From Streptosporangiales bacterium (lineage in GTDB: Bacteria; Actinomycetota; Actinomycetes; Streptosporangiales; WHST01), in NCBI GenBank assembly GCA_009379955.1, contig WHST01000001.1:115846-179845 (forward strand): a DNA stretch of 64,000 bases, read 5' to 3'. Position numbers and translations under genes: made by a program. Shown here in pieces: positions 1-9,914 of this stretch (within the stretch, counting starts at the first letter, position 1; each line of letters opens with the position of its first letter). The notes beneath the pieces are model-generated. The model was not told the origin of the DNA and made no database searches. It was given only the letters and a program-made list of their open reading frames with translations.

Positions 1-1492
1 AGGAGTTCGCCGTCCAGGTGTTGCAGGATCCGGCCTTCGACGTGTTCCACCCACGGTTGAACCAGTAGCCGTTGTTGCGGAACTGTCCGTGCGTGCGGTA
101 CTTCGGGTTCTGCTTCCAGCCCTCGACCGCGTTGTCACCGGTGTGCGCGGCGCTGTACTTCTGTTTGCTCGCGGACAGGTTCATCGTCGAGGCGTTGCGT
201 CCCATGAACATCCCGGCCAGGCACTGCGGCTGCAGCTCCATCCTCCGGTTGATCCGCGTGTACTTGCCGACGTTCGGGTAGGCGGCGTTGTAGCGCTCGC
301 TGTAGACGTCCCACATACCCATCAGGGTCTGGACGTGGTGCCCGTACTCATGGGCAGCGGTCTCCATCATCCAGTCGCGGTACTCGCCGATGGGGTACTT
401 GCGCACCTGGCTCGTGGAGAAGTACATGGTCTCGTTGGTGGAGCAGTAGAACGCCATCGGAACGTACCCGGCGTTGCCGCCGCTGCACGGTGAGGTGGGG
501 TTCGACGACACGACGACGCCCGGCTTGCGGTGCTCCATGTTCTGCGAGGCGAGCACCGGAGCCCAGGCCTTATCCAGGCATTTCGTGACGGACGTCGCGT
601 ACCTCCGGTACGCGCTCGCCGAGTTGGACCTGAGGTTCGCGCGGCACCGGACGCCCTTCATCGTCTTGGTCTTGTAGATCTTGTTCCGCTCCGGCGAGCC
701 GTAGCCGGTCTCTCCCGGGTCGGTGGTGGAGCTCGACGGCGAGCTGTACGTGGGGGAGTACGAGGAGTACGAGAAGCTGTAGGTGGACGACGGCGAGTAC
801 GACGAGTACGAGTACGTGGGGGAGTACGAGGAATAGCTGTAGCTGTAGGTCGATCCCGAGGTGGGCTCGTCGTTGCCGCCGGCGACCGCGGCGACGATCG
901 CGATGATGATGATGAGGAAGATGAACGCGCCGCCACCGCCGAGGAGGATCGGCAGCAGCGGTGACGACTTCTTCCGCGGCGGCCCGCCGTACGGACCCAT
1001 CGGCCCCATGGGACCCATCGGCCCACCGGGTCCCCGGGGCGGCCCACCGGGTCCGCCGGGACCGCCTGGCCCCATCGGCGGTCCGCCGGGCCCGCGGGGT
1101 GGCCCGCCCGGGCCCATCGCGCCGGGCGGAGGAGGGGGCGTCGGCCGCGGGCCCATGGCTCCCGGCGGCGCGGCGGGCGGTGGTGCGGGTGACCGCGGTG
1201 GTCCGAGCGGGCGCGGTGGCGGAGGCGGGGGTCCTGGGCGCCCACCCCGTGGCGGCGGTGGCGGCGGGTACGCGGGCCCGCCGCCGTGGCGAGGTGGCGG
1301 CGGCGGTGCGGCACCGCGGGGAGGCGGTACGGGTGCCGGGCGCGGTGGTCCGGGCGGCGGCATGCGCGGTGGGCCGGGTGGAGGAGGCGGCTGGCCAGGA
1401 CCCGGTGGGCGTCCGGGGCCCGGCGGTCGTCCAGGGCCTGGAGGTTGTCCGCCCGGTCGCGGCCCGCCCGGTCCCCACCCGCTGCCACTCAT
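1..1492 (-). CDS. Neutral zinc metallopeptidase (YpfJ/Zn_peptidase family), membrane anchored; last residues cut by the left window edge
   Basis: The frame starts at ATG 1492 behind GGGAGGGACAGG and stays open to base 1, so about 497 residues are visible and only the last few are missing. Residues 1-165 are a Gly/Pro tract (GGPMGPMGPMGPYGG-like). KK and a hydrophobic segment with a run of isoleucines (about 178-205) form one membrane anchor, giving a cytosolic Pro-rich N-terminus and an external C-terminus. A Ser/Tyr-rich linker follows (about 211-258). The peptidase domain carries HEYGHH at about residue 381, the HExxH zinc motif, followed by MELQPQCLAG, as in the neutral zinc metallopeptidase family. 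The substrate is unknown. The Pro-rich head may bind partner proteins (inference). It is divergent from the DUF2207 gene. Confidence 0.85.
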   Translation of the reverse strand, partial: MSGSGWGPGGPRPGGQPPGPGRPPGPGRPPGPGQPPPPPGPPRMPPPGPPRPAPVPPPRGAAPPPPPRHGGGPAYPPPPPPRGGRPGPPPPPPRPLGPPRSPAPPPAAPPGAMGPRPTPPPPPGAMGPGGPPRGPGGPPMGPGGPGGPGGPPRGPGGPMGPMGPMGPYGGPPRKKSSPLLPILLGGGGAFIFLIIIIAIVAAVAGGNDEPTSGSTYSYSYSSYSPTYSYSSYSPSSTYSFSYSSYSPTYSSPSSSTTDPGETGYGSPERNKIYKTKTMKGVRCRANLRSNSASAYRRYATSVTKCLDKAWAPVLASQNMEHRKPGVVVSSNPTSPCSGGNAGYVPMAFYCSTNETMYFSTSQVRKYPIGEYRDWMMETAAHEYGHHVQTLMGMWDVYSERYNAAYPNVGKYTRINRRMELQPQCLAGMFMGRNASTMNLSASKQKYSAAHTGDNAVEGWKQNPKYRTHGQFRNNGYWFNRGWNTSKAGSCNTWTANS

Positions 1493-1650
1493 CGACCTGT
1501 CCCTCCCGGCTGTCACGTGCGGTCGCATTGGCGACGGCGCGACCACGGTGCAGGCTAGGTGAGACGGGCCTCCCGGACGCAAGCTGGGACGCCACCAGGC
1601 GCACCGTGTGTGCCCGCACGGCCGCAGCCTAGTAGGTTCTCCCTCGCATA

Positions 1651-1662
1651 GGGTCGCGACCC
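1651..1662. promoter_or_regulatory. 12-bp perfect palindrome in the divergent intergenic region
   Basis: GGGTCGCGACCC is a perfect palindrome lying between the metallopeptidase (start 1492) and the DUF2207 gene (start 1745). It is followed directly by TACTCT, a possible -10 element for the plus strand. It could be an operator, but such GC palindromes also occur by chance at this base composition. The rest of the 252-bp gap shows nothing recognisable. Confidence 0.25.
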
Positions 1663-1744
1663 GTACTCTCGTTGGAGAGGATCGGGGCGCGGGATGACCC
1701 GTGGTTGGACTACCGCTACGCTGCCACCCGTGTTTGGGGATGTG

Positions 1745-3502
1745 ATGAGAACCCGTCGTACCCTCTTCAACCGTCCGGGCGCACACTCGTTCGTGAGTGT
1801 GGTCCGGCGCGGTGCCGTCGCGGCTGGCGCCCTCGCGGTCGCCGCCCTCACGGTGCTTCCCGCGGCGACCGCCAACGCGGCGACCGCGAACGTCGTCCGC
1901 CAGGACCTCTCCATGCAGGTCGGTGCCGACGGTTCGACGAAGGTCACCGAGACGATCGACTACGACTACGCGTCCGGCAACGCCGGCCTCACGCGGACGT
2001 TCCTCACGCGTGCGCGGTACAGCGACACCGAGGACCGCATCTACCGGATCGGGTCGATCGAGGCCGAGTCCGGCGGTGCCGAGGTGCCGACGAAGGTCAG
2101 CGAGCAGGACGGCTCGACGACCGTCGACCTGGATCCCGGCAAGCAGCTCGACGGCCGCAAGAAGTACACCCTGACCTACGTCGTCGAAGGCCTGCTCGCA
2201 CCGGCGACCGACGGTATGACCCTGAGCTGGACACCCGTCAGCGGATGGAAGGTCCCGGTCAAGCAGGTCAACATCAACGTCATCGCGGCGAAGCAGCCGA
2301 CCCACGTCTCCTGCACCGCGGGTGCGGTGGGCAGCTCGATGCCGTGCACGCTCTCGCAGGCGGGTGGCGAAGGTGTCACCGGCAGCAAGTTCCTGCAGAA
2401 CAACCTGCAGGCAGGCGGAGCGATGTCGACCAACGTCGGCTTCCCGACCGGCACCGCCGACGGCGGCCCGATCCTGGAGAAGCGGCACACCCTCGCGACG
2501 GCGTTCTCCGTGACACCGTTCACGGTCGCCGCGCTCGTCGCCGTCGTGCTGATCGGCGTCGTCGGTCTCTGGCTGCTCTGGCGGCTGCGTGGTCGCGACT
2601 CGCGCTCGGTGGCGGCAGGCTCCGACACCGGTGGCCGCCGTCCGTTCCACGAGCAGGACGAAGCCGTCGTCTTCAGCCCGCCCGGAGGCCTGCGTCCTGG
2701 TCAGGTCGGCACGCTCGTCGACGAGCAGGCCGACGTGGTCGACGTCGTCGCCACGATCCTCGACCTGGCGGTGCGCAACTACATCTACGTCGAGGAGCTC
2801 GGCGGGGCACGTCCCGACTGGCGGCTGCACAAGCGCAACGAGCCCGGCGACGAGCTGCTGCCGTACGAGCGCGCGGTGTTCGACGAGCTGTTCGACGACG
2901 GCGACACGGTGCTCGTCTCCGACCTGCGCACGGTGCTGGCGAACGACCTGCCGCGCCTGCGCGACCTCATGTACAGCGACGTGGTCACCCAGGGCTGGTT
3001 CGCCGCCCGGCCCGACCGGGTGCGTTCGCGCTGGCTCTGGGGCGGCGTCATCGTCGCGGTCGTCGGCGTGATCGTCACCGTCCTGCTGGCGCTGTTCACC
3101 TTCGACGCGCTCGTCGGCCTCGCGGTGGTGGTCGTGGGTGTCGGGATTGCCGTCGCCGCGGAGTACATGCCGTCCCGCACGGCACGCGGCAGTGAGGTGC
3201 TCGGCCAGATCAACGGCCTGCGCCAGTACCTGCGCGGTGCCGACCCGGCCGACATCCCCGCGGAGCAGCAGGAGATCCTGTGCGCCCGGCTCGTGCCGTA
3301 CGCGGCGCTGTTCGGCGCGGAGGACCGCTGGTCCCACGCGCTGGCCGAGTCCGCCGACGTGGGCGAGGAGGGCTTCAGCTGGTACGGCGGGCCCGAGGGC
3401 TGGCGCCGGGAGGACCTCGACGACTCGGTGTCGAACTTCCTCGTCGACGTGACGGGTGCGATCTCCACCTCGCGCCCGCTCCGCGGCGTGGTCGGAAGCT
3501 GA
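1745..3502 (+). CDS. DUF2207 domain-containing membrane protein
   Basis: ATG 1745 is preceded by GGGGA. An in-frame GTG at 1742 and a start at 1694 are alternatives. The 585-residue product begins with basic residues and a hydrophobic stretch ending in ATANA-A, which looks like a Sec signal peptide. A secreted beta-rich domain follows to about residue 255 (QDLSMQVGADGSTKVTETI...), which is the DUF2207 pattern. Next come a transmembrane segment, a cytoplasmic region and two adjacent membrane helices at about 445-490. The molecular role of DUF2207 proteins is not established. The gene stands alone and ends at a strong hairpin before gap. Confidence 0.8.
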   Translation: MRTRRTLFNRPGAHSFVSVVRRGAVAAGALAVAALTVLPAATANAATANVVRQDLSMQVGADGSTKVTETIDYDYASGNAGLTRTFLTRARYSDTEDRIYRIGSIEAESGGAEVPTKVSEQDGSTTVDLDPGKQLDGRKKYTLTYVVEGLLAPATDGMTLSWTPVSGWKVPVKQVNINVIAAKQPTHVSCTAGAVGSSMPCTLSQAGGEGVTGSKFLQNNLQAGGAMSTNVGFPTGTADGGPILEKRHTLATAFSVTPFTVAALVAVVLIGVVGLWLLWRLRGRDSRSVAAGSDTGGRRPFHEQDEAVVFSPPGGLRPGQVGTLVDEQADVVDVVATILDLAVRNYIYVEELGGARPDWRLHKRNEPGDELLPYERAVFDELFDDGDTVLVSDLRTVLANDLPRLRDLMYSDVVTQGWFAARPDRVRSRWLWGGVIVAVVGVIVTVLLALFTFDALVGLAVVVVGVGIAVAAEYMPSRTARGSEVLGQINGLRQYLRGADPADIPAEQQEILCARLVPYAALFGAEDRWSHALAESADVGEEGFSWYGGPEGWRREDLDDSVSNFLVDVTGAISTSRPLRGVVGS

Positions 3503-3513
3503 CCTTCAGGTAA

Positions 3514-4650
<1,137 letters not shown>

Positions 4651-4658
4651 GGGCGGCG

Positions 4659-5846
4659 ATGAGAGGGATCGACGACCTCGACGTCTCGGGCCGGCGGATC
4701 CTCGTCCGCTCCGACCTCAACGTCCCGCTCGAAGGCGACCGCATCACCGACGACGGGCGGGTGCGGGCGAGCGTGCCCACGATCCGCACGCTCCTCGACC
4801 GCGGGGCGCGGGTCGTGGTGTGCGCCCACCTCGGGCGGCCGAAGGGCGAGGTCCGGCCCGAGCTGTCGCTCGCGCCGGTCGCGCGCCGTCTCGCGGAGCT
4901 GCTCGGCACCGAGGTCGCGTTCGCCGGTGACGTCGTCGGCGACGACGCGAAGGCGAAGGTCAACGGCCTCGGCGACGGCCGGGTCGCCCTGCTGGAGAAC
5001 CTCAGGTTCGAGGCGGCGGAGACGAGCAAGGACGACGCAGAGCGGGCCGCGTTCGCCGACCGGCTGGCGGCGTTCGCCGAGGCGTACGTCGGCGACGGCT
5101 TCGGTGCCGTGCACCGCAAGCACGCCAGCGTGTACGACGTGCCCGAGCGCCTGCCGCACGCCGCGGGCGGGCTCGTCCTCGCCGAGGTCGAGGTGCTTCG
5201 GCGACTCACGAGCGCGCCCGAGCGACCGTACGTCGTGGTGCTCGGCGGCGCGAAGGTGTCCGACAAGCTGGGGGTCGTCGAGGGCGTGCTCGACGCGGCC
5301 GACCGGCTGATCGTCGGCGGTGGCATGGCATACACCTTCCTGAGGGCACAGGGGCACGAGGTGGGCAGGAGCCTGCTCGAGGCCGACCAGGTCGACGCCG
5401 TGCGCGGATACCTGGAGCTGGCGGAGAAGAAGGGCGTCGAGGTCGTCCTGCCCGTCGACGTCGTCTCCGTCGAGGAGCTCGCCGAGGGGGCGGAGTCCGC
5501 GGTCGTCGCGTCCGACGCGATCCCCGCCGACCGGGAGGGCGTCGACATCGGGCCGGCGACCGCGCGGCTGTTCGCGGAGAAGCTGGCCGACGCGCGCACC
5601 GTCTTCTGGAACGGCCCGATGGGTGTCTTCGAGATCGAGCAGTTCGCCGTCGGCACGAAGGCGGTGGCGCAGGCGTTGACGGAGGTCGACGGCCTCACCG
5701 TCGTCGGCGGCGGCGACTCGGCCGCGGCCGTCCGCGCGCTCGGGTTCACCGACGACCGGTTCGGTCACATCTCCACCGGCGGCGGCGCCAGCCTGGAGTA
5801 CCTGGAAGGCAAGACCCTTCCCGGTCTTGCCGTATTGGAGAGCTGA
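4659..5846 (+). CDS. pgk: Phosphoglycerate kinase
   Basis: Transfers the acyl phosphate of 1,3-bisphosphoglycerate to ADP. The 395-residue product begins at ATG 4659, eight bases after the gap stop. It shows [10 protein letters not shown] near the N-terminus, the substrate-binding HLGRPKG, the [12 protein letters not shown] nucleotide-binding segment and the C-terminal [12 protein letters not shown] with GFGHIS-like TGGGAS. Length and motifs are standard for bacterial Pgk. It overlaps tpiA by one base (TGATG), which suggests translational coupling. Confidence 0.97.
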   Translation: MRGIDDLDVSGRRILVRSDLNVPLEGDRITDDGRVRASVPTIRTLLDRGARVVVCAHLGRPKGEVRPELSLAPVARRLAELLGTEVAFAGDVVGDDAKAKVNGLGDGRVALLENLRFEAAETSKDDAERAAFADRLAAFAEAYVGDGFGAVHRKHASVYDVPERLPHAAGGLVLAEVEVLRRLTSAPERPYVVVLGGAKVSDKLGVVEGVLDAADRLIVGGGMAYTFLRAQGHEVGRSLLEADQVDAVRGYLELAEKKGVEVVLPVDVVSVEELAEGAESAVVASDAIPADREGVDIGPATARLFAEKLADARTVFWNGPMGVFEIEQFAVGTKAVAQALTEVDGLTVVGGGDSAAAVRALGFTDDRFGHISTGGGASLEYLEGKTLPGLAVLES

Positions 5847-6634
5847 TGGCCAAGCCCGGACGCAAGCCCCTGATGGCCGGCAACTGGAAGATGAACCTCA
5901 ACCACTTCGAGGCCATCGCCCACGTGCAGAAGCTGGCCTGGTCGCTCGACGACAAGCACTACGACGCCGTCGACGTGGTCGTGCTGCCGCCGTTCACCGA
6001 CCTGCGCAGCGTCCAGACCCTCGTCATGGGCGACAAGCTGCTGCTGCAGTACGGCGGCCAGGACCTCTCGAAGTACGACAACGGCGCGTTCACCGGTGAC
6101 GTGTCCGGCGCGATGCTGCGCAAGCTCGGGTGCGCCTACGTCGTCGTCGGGCACTCCGAGCGGCGTGAGCACCACGACGAGGACGACGCCGAGGTGGGCA
6201 CGAAGCTGAAGGCCGCCCTGAAGCACGAGCTGTCCCCGATCCTGTGCGTGGGTGAGCGGCTCGACGTGCGCGAGGCCGGGGAGGCGGAGGCGTTCACGCT
6301 GGCGCAGGTCGACGCCGCGCTGGCGGGTGTCGACGCCGCGGCCGCGAGGAACGTCGTAGTGGCGTACGAGCCGGTGTGGGCGATCGGCACGGGCAAGGCC
6401 TGCTCGCCCGAGGACGCCCAGGACGTCTGCGCGGCCATCAGGACCCGCCTCGCCGAGCTGTACTCCGGCGACGTCGCCGACCAGGTGCGGATCCTGTACG
6501 GCGGCTCGGTCAAGGTCGACAACATCAAGGCGATCATGAAGCAGCCGGACGTCGACGGCGGACTCGTCGGCGGCGCGAGCCTCGACCCCGAGACCTTCGC
6601 CCGCCTGGTGAGGTACCAGGAGATCCCGGTCTAG
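5846..6634 (+). CDS. tpiA: Triose-phosphate isomerase
   Basis: Interconverts dihydroxyacetone phosphate and glyceraldehyde 3-phosphate. The start ATG shares its A with the last base of the pgk stop. The 262-residue barrel protein has GNWKMN (catalytic Lys), [10 protein letters not shown] (catalytic His), [12 protein letters not shown] (catalytic Glu, loop 6) and [10 protein letters not shown] with a C-terminal GGASL phosphate-binding loop. It is the third gene of the glycolytic operon. Confidence 0.97.
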   Translation: MAKPGRKPLMAGNWKMNLNHFEAIAHVQKLAWSLDDKHYDAVDVVVLPPFTDLRSVQTLVMGDKLLLQYGGQDLSKYDNGAFTGDVSGAMLRKLGCAYVVVGHSERREHHDEDDAEVGTKLKAALKHELSPILCVGERLDVREAGEAEAFTLAQVDAALAGVDAAAARNVVVAYEPVWAIGTGKACSPEDAQDVCAAIRTRLAELYSGDVADQVRILYGGSVKVDNIKAIMKQPDVDGGLVGGASLDPETFARLVRYQEIPV

Positions 6635-6716
6635 GGTTGGGCGGGCTCCCGGTTCGCCCGGCGGATCGCGTACCCTGTTCCAGCAGCCTGACCACGCCGA
6701 AACGGAGTGCCCAGCA

Positions 6717-6962
6717 GTGGATGCCCCATGGATCAAGCTCTCCCTGTCGATCGTCGTGATCGCCGCGAGCTCGTTGATGATCCTGTTGGTGCTCCTGCAC
6801 AAGGGCAAGGGCGGGGGATTGTCGGACATGTTCGGCGGCGGGTTCACGTCGTCGGCCGGCAGCTCGACCGTCGTGGAGCGCAACCTCGACAGGTTCACCG
6901 TCGTCGTCGGTGTCGTCTGGTTCGTCAGCCTCATCGCACTCGCCGTGATCACGAAGACGTGA
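6717..6962 (+). CDS. secG: Preprotein translocase subunit SecG
   Basis: Small subunit of the SecYEG channel. GTG 6717 (CGGAG about 9 bases upstream) gives an 81-residue protein with two hydrophobic helices (about 6-27 and 58-78) joined by a Gly-rich loop containing HKGKGGGLSDMFGG, the SecG signature. It sits 82 bases after tpiA, its usual place in actinobacteria. A TACCCT element at 6671-6676 could provide a separate promoter. Confidence 0.92.
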   Translation: MDAPWIKLSLSIVVIAASSLMILLVLLHKGKGGGLSDMFGGGFTSSAGSSTVVERNLDRFTVVVGVVWFVSLIALAVITKT

Positions 6963-6969
6963 GCACGCC

Positions 6970-7012
6970 GGCAGGCGGCCCCCAGGTCACGACCGGCCCC
7001 GTCCCGCCTGCC
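6970..7012 (+). terminator. Possible terminator hairpin after secG
   Basis: GGCAGGCGG (6970-6978) and CCGCCTGCC (7004-7012) are perfect 9-bp complementary arms with a 25-base GC-rich loop, starting 8 bases after the secG stop and followed by CAGGGGTTATCC. The position fits the end of the gap-pgk-tpiA-secG transcript. The long loop lowers confidence. Confidence 0.35.
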
Positions 7013-7105
7013 CAGGGGTTATCCTCTTCTCCGCCCCCCGATCACGGGACCGGTCACGGACCCTTGGTCGAGAGCACCGTGCAGTGAACGTGAAGGGTGA
7101 AATCC

Positions 7106-7450
7106 GTGCCAGGTGGTAACGCGATCCGTGGCAGCCGAGTCGGCGCAGGCCCGATGGGTGAGGCCGAGCGTGGCGACGAGGCGCCACGCATCAGGATGTC
7201 CTACTGGTGTGCCAACGGTCACGAGAGCGTTCCCTCGTTCGCCAGTGACATCGCCCTGCCCGAGACGTGGGACTGCCCGCGCTGCGGCTACCCGGCGGGC
7301 ACCGACAAGGCCAACCCGCCGTCGCCGTCGCGCACCGAGCCCTACAAGACGCACCTGGCGTACGTGAAGGAGCGGCGCAGCCCCGAGGACGCCAAGGCGA
7401 TCCTGCAGGAGGCCGTCGACAAGCTGCGGGCGAGCGGCGTCCGGTTCTAG
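7106..7450 (+). CDS. rbpA: RNA polymerase-binding protein RbpA
   Basis: Actinobacterial transcription factor that binds the RNA polymerase beta subunit and group 1/2 sigma factors and stabilises the open complex. GTG 7106 follows AAGGG by 8 bases and yields the conserved start PGGNAIRGSRVGAGPMGEAE, the flexible N-terminal tail. The zinc core is C-N-G-H ... CPRCG (YWCANGHE and WDCPRCGYPAG), followed by the C-terminal sigma-interaction helix (SPEDAKAILQEAVDKL). The length, 114 residues, is normal. A GTG at 7097 would add three residues but fits the family less well. Confidence 0.95.
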   Translation: MPGGNAIRGSRVGAGPMGEAERGDEAPRIRMSYWCANGHESVPSFASDIALPETWDCPRCGYPAGTDKANPPSPSRTEPYKTHLAYVKERRSPEDAKAILQEAVDKLRASGVRF

Positions 7451-7474
7451 TGTCCTAGCGGCGGAGGCGCCGGC

Positions 7475-8044
7475 ATGTCCGAGGCTGCGCGGTCAGGTGG
7501 TGAGGCCACCGCTCAGCCGACCCTGGTCTCGGGAGACGTCACCCTCCGTCCATGGCGGCTCGGCGACGAGTCGACGATCGGCCTGAGCCGCGACTCGCCG
7601 GTGCTGTCGCGCATGCAGGAGGCCATCCGGCGCTGGCACCAGGGATACGCGGACGCCCGCAGCATCGTCAGCTACCTGGTGGTCCGCACCTCCGACCCGG
7701 TGCCGCTCGGCACCTGCCAGGTCCGCGACAGCGGCGACGACGTCGGCGAGGTCACCTGGACGACGTACGCGCCGTACCGCCGCAAGGGCTACGCCACCGA
7801 CGCGCTCCTCACGCTGTGCCGCTACGCGTTCGACGAGCTCGGCATGGTGCGGCTGGAGACCTACCTCGCCGTCGACGACAGGCCGTCGCAGCGCGTGGCG
7901 GCACGCAGCGGCTTCGTCCGCGAGGGCCTGCTGCGCGGCAAGCGGTCCGACGGTGACCGCCGGCGCGACCTGCTGCTCTACGCCCGCCTGGTCAGCGACC
8001 CTGTCCCCGTCCTCCGCCTCCCCACCCGCCGCCGCGCCCGCTGA
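7475..8044 (+). CDS. GNAT family N-acetyltransferase (RimJ/RimL-like)
   Basis: A 189-residue protein with an acetyl-CoA binding core: YRRKGYATDAL (the R/QxxGxG/A motif A) and LAVDDRPSQRVAARSGFVREGLL, which resembles the NxxSxxxxxKxGF segment of RimJ/RimL enzymes. The substrate cannot be told from the sequence. It lies 24 bases after rbpA on the same strand and may share its transcript. It ends 11 bases from the convergent pgl. Confidence 0.8.
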   Translation: MSEAARSGGEATAQPTLVSGDVTLRPWRLGDESTIGLSRDSPVLSRMQEAIRRWHQGYADARSIVSYLVVRTSDPVPLGTCQVRDSGDDVGEVTWTTYAPYRRKGYATDALLTLCRYAFDELGMVRLETYLAVDDRPSQRVAARSGFVREGLLRGKRSDGDRRRDLLLYARLVSDPVPVLRLPTRRRAR

Positions 8045-8055
8045 CAGCGGGGACG

Positions 8056-8838
8056 TCAGTGGGCGGAGGTGCGGAGTAGGTCGCCGGGGACCCGGGAGGC
8101 CGCGGGGCGGTCGAGGAGGAACAGGGTCTCCGAGCGGCCGCGGGCGCCGGCGGCCGGCACCTGCACCGGTCCGGCCCCGCTTAGCGCCATGCGGACGGCG
8201 TCGGCCTTCTCCGCGCCCGCGGCGAGCACCCAGACCTCGTGGGCCGCCAGGATCGAGGGCAGGGTCAGCGAGATCCGGATGGGCGGCGGCTTGGGCGCGC
8301 CGCGCACGGCGACGACGGGCCGCTCGTCGTACAGCGCGGGCATGCCGGGGAACAGCGACGCCACGTGGGCGTCGGGCCCGATGCCCAGCATGAGCACGTC
8401 GAACTCCGGGACGTCGGAGTGGTCCTCGGGTCGCGTCGACCTGGCGAGGTCCTCCGCGTACGCCTCGGCCGCCGCCTCGGGGTCGGAGCCGTACGCGCCG
8501 CCCGCGGCGGGCATCGGGTGCACGCGGGCAGGGTCGAGCCTGACGTGGTCGAGGAGCGTGGCGCGGGCGGAGGTCTCGTTGCGGTCGGGGTGACCGTCGG
8601 GGAGGAAGCGCTCGTCGCCCCACCAGATCGAGAGGTGCGGCCAGTCGATCGCGTCGCGGGCGGGGGAGGCGCGCAGGGCGGCGAGCACGGCAGTGCCGAT
8701 GCCACCGCCGGTCAGCACGACCGACGCGTGTCCGCGGCTCGCCTGCGTGTCGACGATCCTGGTGACCAGTCGGGCGGCGACGGTCTGGGCGAGAAGCTCG
8801 CTGTCGCGGTGCACGTGGACCGCGGGAGTGGCGCTCAT
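8056..8838 (-). CDS. pgl: 6-phosphogluconolactonase
   Basis: Hydrolyses 6-phosphogluconolactone, the product of Zwf, in the oxidative pentose phosphate pathway. The 260-residue SugarP isomerase-like protein has LTGGGIG near the N-terminus, WWGDERFLPDGHPDRNE (the family's WxDERxVP...N region) and the active-site GPDAHVASLFPG, where many relatives have DGHTASLFPG. It is the last gene of tkt-tal-pgi-zwf-opcA-pgl. Its ATG overlaps the stop of the upstream mini-ORF (TGATG), so its translation may depend on that mini-ORF. Confidence 0.92.
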   Translation of the reverse strand: MSATPAVHVHRDSELLAQTVAARLVTRIVDTQASRGHASVVLTGGGIGTAVLAALRASPARDAIDWPHLSIWWGDERFLPDGHPDRNETSARATLLDHVRLDPARVHPMPAAGGAYGSDPEAAAEAYAEDLARSTRPEDHSDVPEFDVLMLGIGPDAHVASLFPGMPALYDERPVVAVRGAPKPPPIRISLTLPSILAAHEVWVLAAGAEKADAVRMALSGAGPVQVPAAGARGRSETLFLLDRPAASRVPGDLLRTSAH

Positions 8839-8954
8839 CAGTAGACGCGCCCGCTTCCTCGTTCGCCTTCGGCAGGTACCGCGGCGATGCTATGACCGGT
8901 TCCGGAAGTATCGCGATCCCTACCTGCGGCTCGCTCGTCAGCTCCTGCGCTCAT
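8838..8954 (-). repeat. Intercalated mini-ORF repeat element, copy 1 (opcA-pgl junction)
   Basis: 117 bases fill the space between opcA and pgl exactly. The mini-ORF starts with ATG 8954, which overlaps the opcA stop as ATGA, and its own TGA overlaps the pgl start as TGATG. It would encode 38 residues beginning MSAGADERAAGRDRD and ending GERGSGRVY. A second copy at 42288-42407 matches 25 of 38 residues and is nearly identical over the first 48 bases. The bases ATGAGCG occur at both ends. Codons such as GCA, GGA and GCT are unlike the neighbouring genes, so selection may act on the nucleotide sequence rather than the peptide. Confidence 0.7.
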
Positions 8955-9898
8955 GTCGACCTCTTCTTCACCTTGCGCTGCCCCGAGTTGCCGTTGATCC
9001 GCTTCGCGTGCGCGGCGAGGGTCTCGCTGTAGACCTCGTCCGGGTCGAGGCGGCGGAGCTCCTCGGCGAGCAGCTCGGAGATGTCCCTGCGCGGTAGCGA
9101 GACCCGCCGATCCGGGTCGCCAGGCCGGGACAGTGTCGCCAGCCGGCCGTCGGGTCGGTGCAACGTGATCTCGCCGCCTGGCACGGTCAGGGAGACGCCG
9201 GTGATCCCCGGTCCGCGGCTCGCCACGCGTTCGACCTTGACGCGCAGGCGCTGCTGCAGCCAGCTCACCAGCAGGTCGCCGCTCGGGTTGCCGCGCGCCG
9301 CCGACACCCTGCCACCGCGGATCCGACCGGGGTTCTGGTCGATCGCGGCGGCGAGCAGGGTGCGCCACGGGGTCAGCCGGGTCCAGGCGAAGTCGGTGTC
9401 GCCGGGCCGGTACGTCGTCGCGCGCTGCGGCAGGGTGCGTCCGCCGCGGGGGCTCGACGCGGCGTCGGTGACCCGCCGCTGGGCGATCCTGCCGAGCTCG
9501 GTGTCGGCGACGTCGACGGGCGCGCTGCCCGGCCACCACACGACCACCGGGGTGTCCGGCAGCAGCAGCGGGAGGACCACCGAGTCGGCGTGCTGCCCGA
9601 GCCGGCCGGCCAGCCGCAGGACCACGCACTCGACGAGTCCCGTCTCGCTGCCGACGGTGACCTCGGCGTCGAGGCGCGCCTTCTCCCGGCCCGAGTGCCT
9701 GATGACGGTGAGGATCCGGCAGGGGTGCTCGCGGGCAGCCTCGGTCGCCGCGCGCAGCGCCTCGTCGTGGTCCGGCTCGGTCGCCACGACCACCAGCGTC
9801 AGCACCATGCCGACGGCGGGGCTGCCGCTGTGCCGGCGCGCGTCGAGGAGGGCAGCCGCGACCGCCGAGCTGTCGGTGTCGGTCAGGTCGATCCGCAT
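8951..9898 (-). CDS. opcA: Glucose-6-phosphate dehydrogenase assembly protein OpcA
   Basis: OpcA supports assembly and activity of glucose-6-phosphate dehydrogenase in actinobacteria and cyanobacteria. ATG 9898 follows GGAAGGGAACACCCC and gives the family start MRIDLTDTDSSAVAAAL; 315 residues follow. Conserved pieces include LTLVVVATEPDHDEA, RILTVIRHSG, LPLLLPDTPVVVWWPG and TDFAWTRLTPWRTLLAAA. It lies 16 bases downstream of zwf, its usual partner, and its stop overlaps the start of the mini-ORF leading to pgl. Confidence 0.93.
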   Translation of the reverse strand: MRIDLTDTDSSAVAAALLDARRHSGSPAVGMVLTLVVVATEPDHDEALRAATEAAREHPCRILTVIRHSGREKARLDAEVTVGSETGLVECVVLRLAGRLGQHADSVVLPLLLPDTPVVVWWPGSAPVDVADTELGRIAQRRVTDAASSPRGGRTLPQRATTYRPGDTDFAWTRLTPWRTLLAAAIDQNPGRIRGGRVSAARGNPSGDLLVSWLQQRLRVKVERVASRGPGITGVSLTVPGGEITLHRPDGRLATLSRPGDPDRRVSLPRRDISELLAEELRRLDPDEVYSETLAAHAKRINGNSGQRKVKKRST

Positions 9899-9914
9899 CG
9901 GGGTGTTCCCTTCC

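Noticed and set aside
861..1562. Plus-strand collagen-like Gly-x-x frame
   Set aside because: It is the antisense of the Gly/Pro tract of the minus-strand metallopeptidase. GGN/NCC codons read as Gly/Pro on both strands, while the minus frame has the start, the ribosome site, the membrane helix and HEYGHH.
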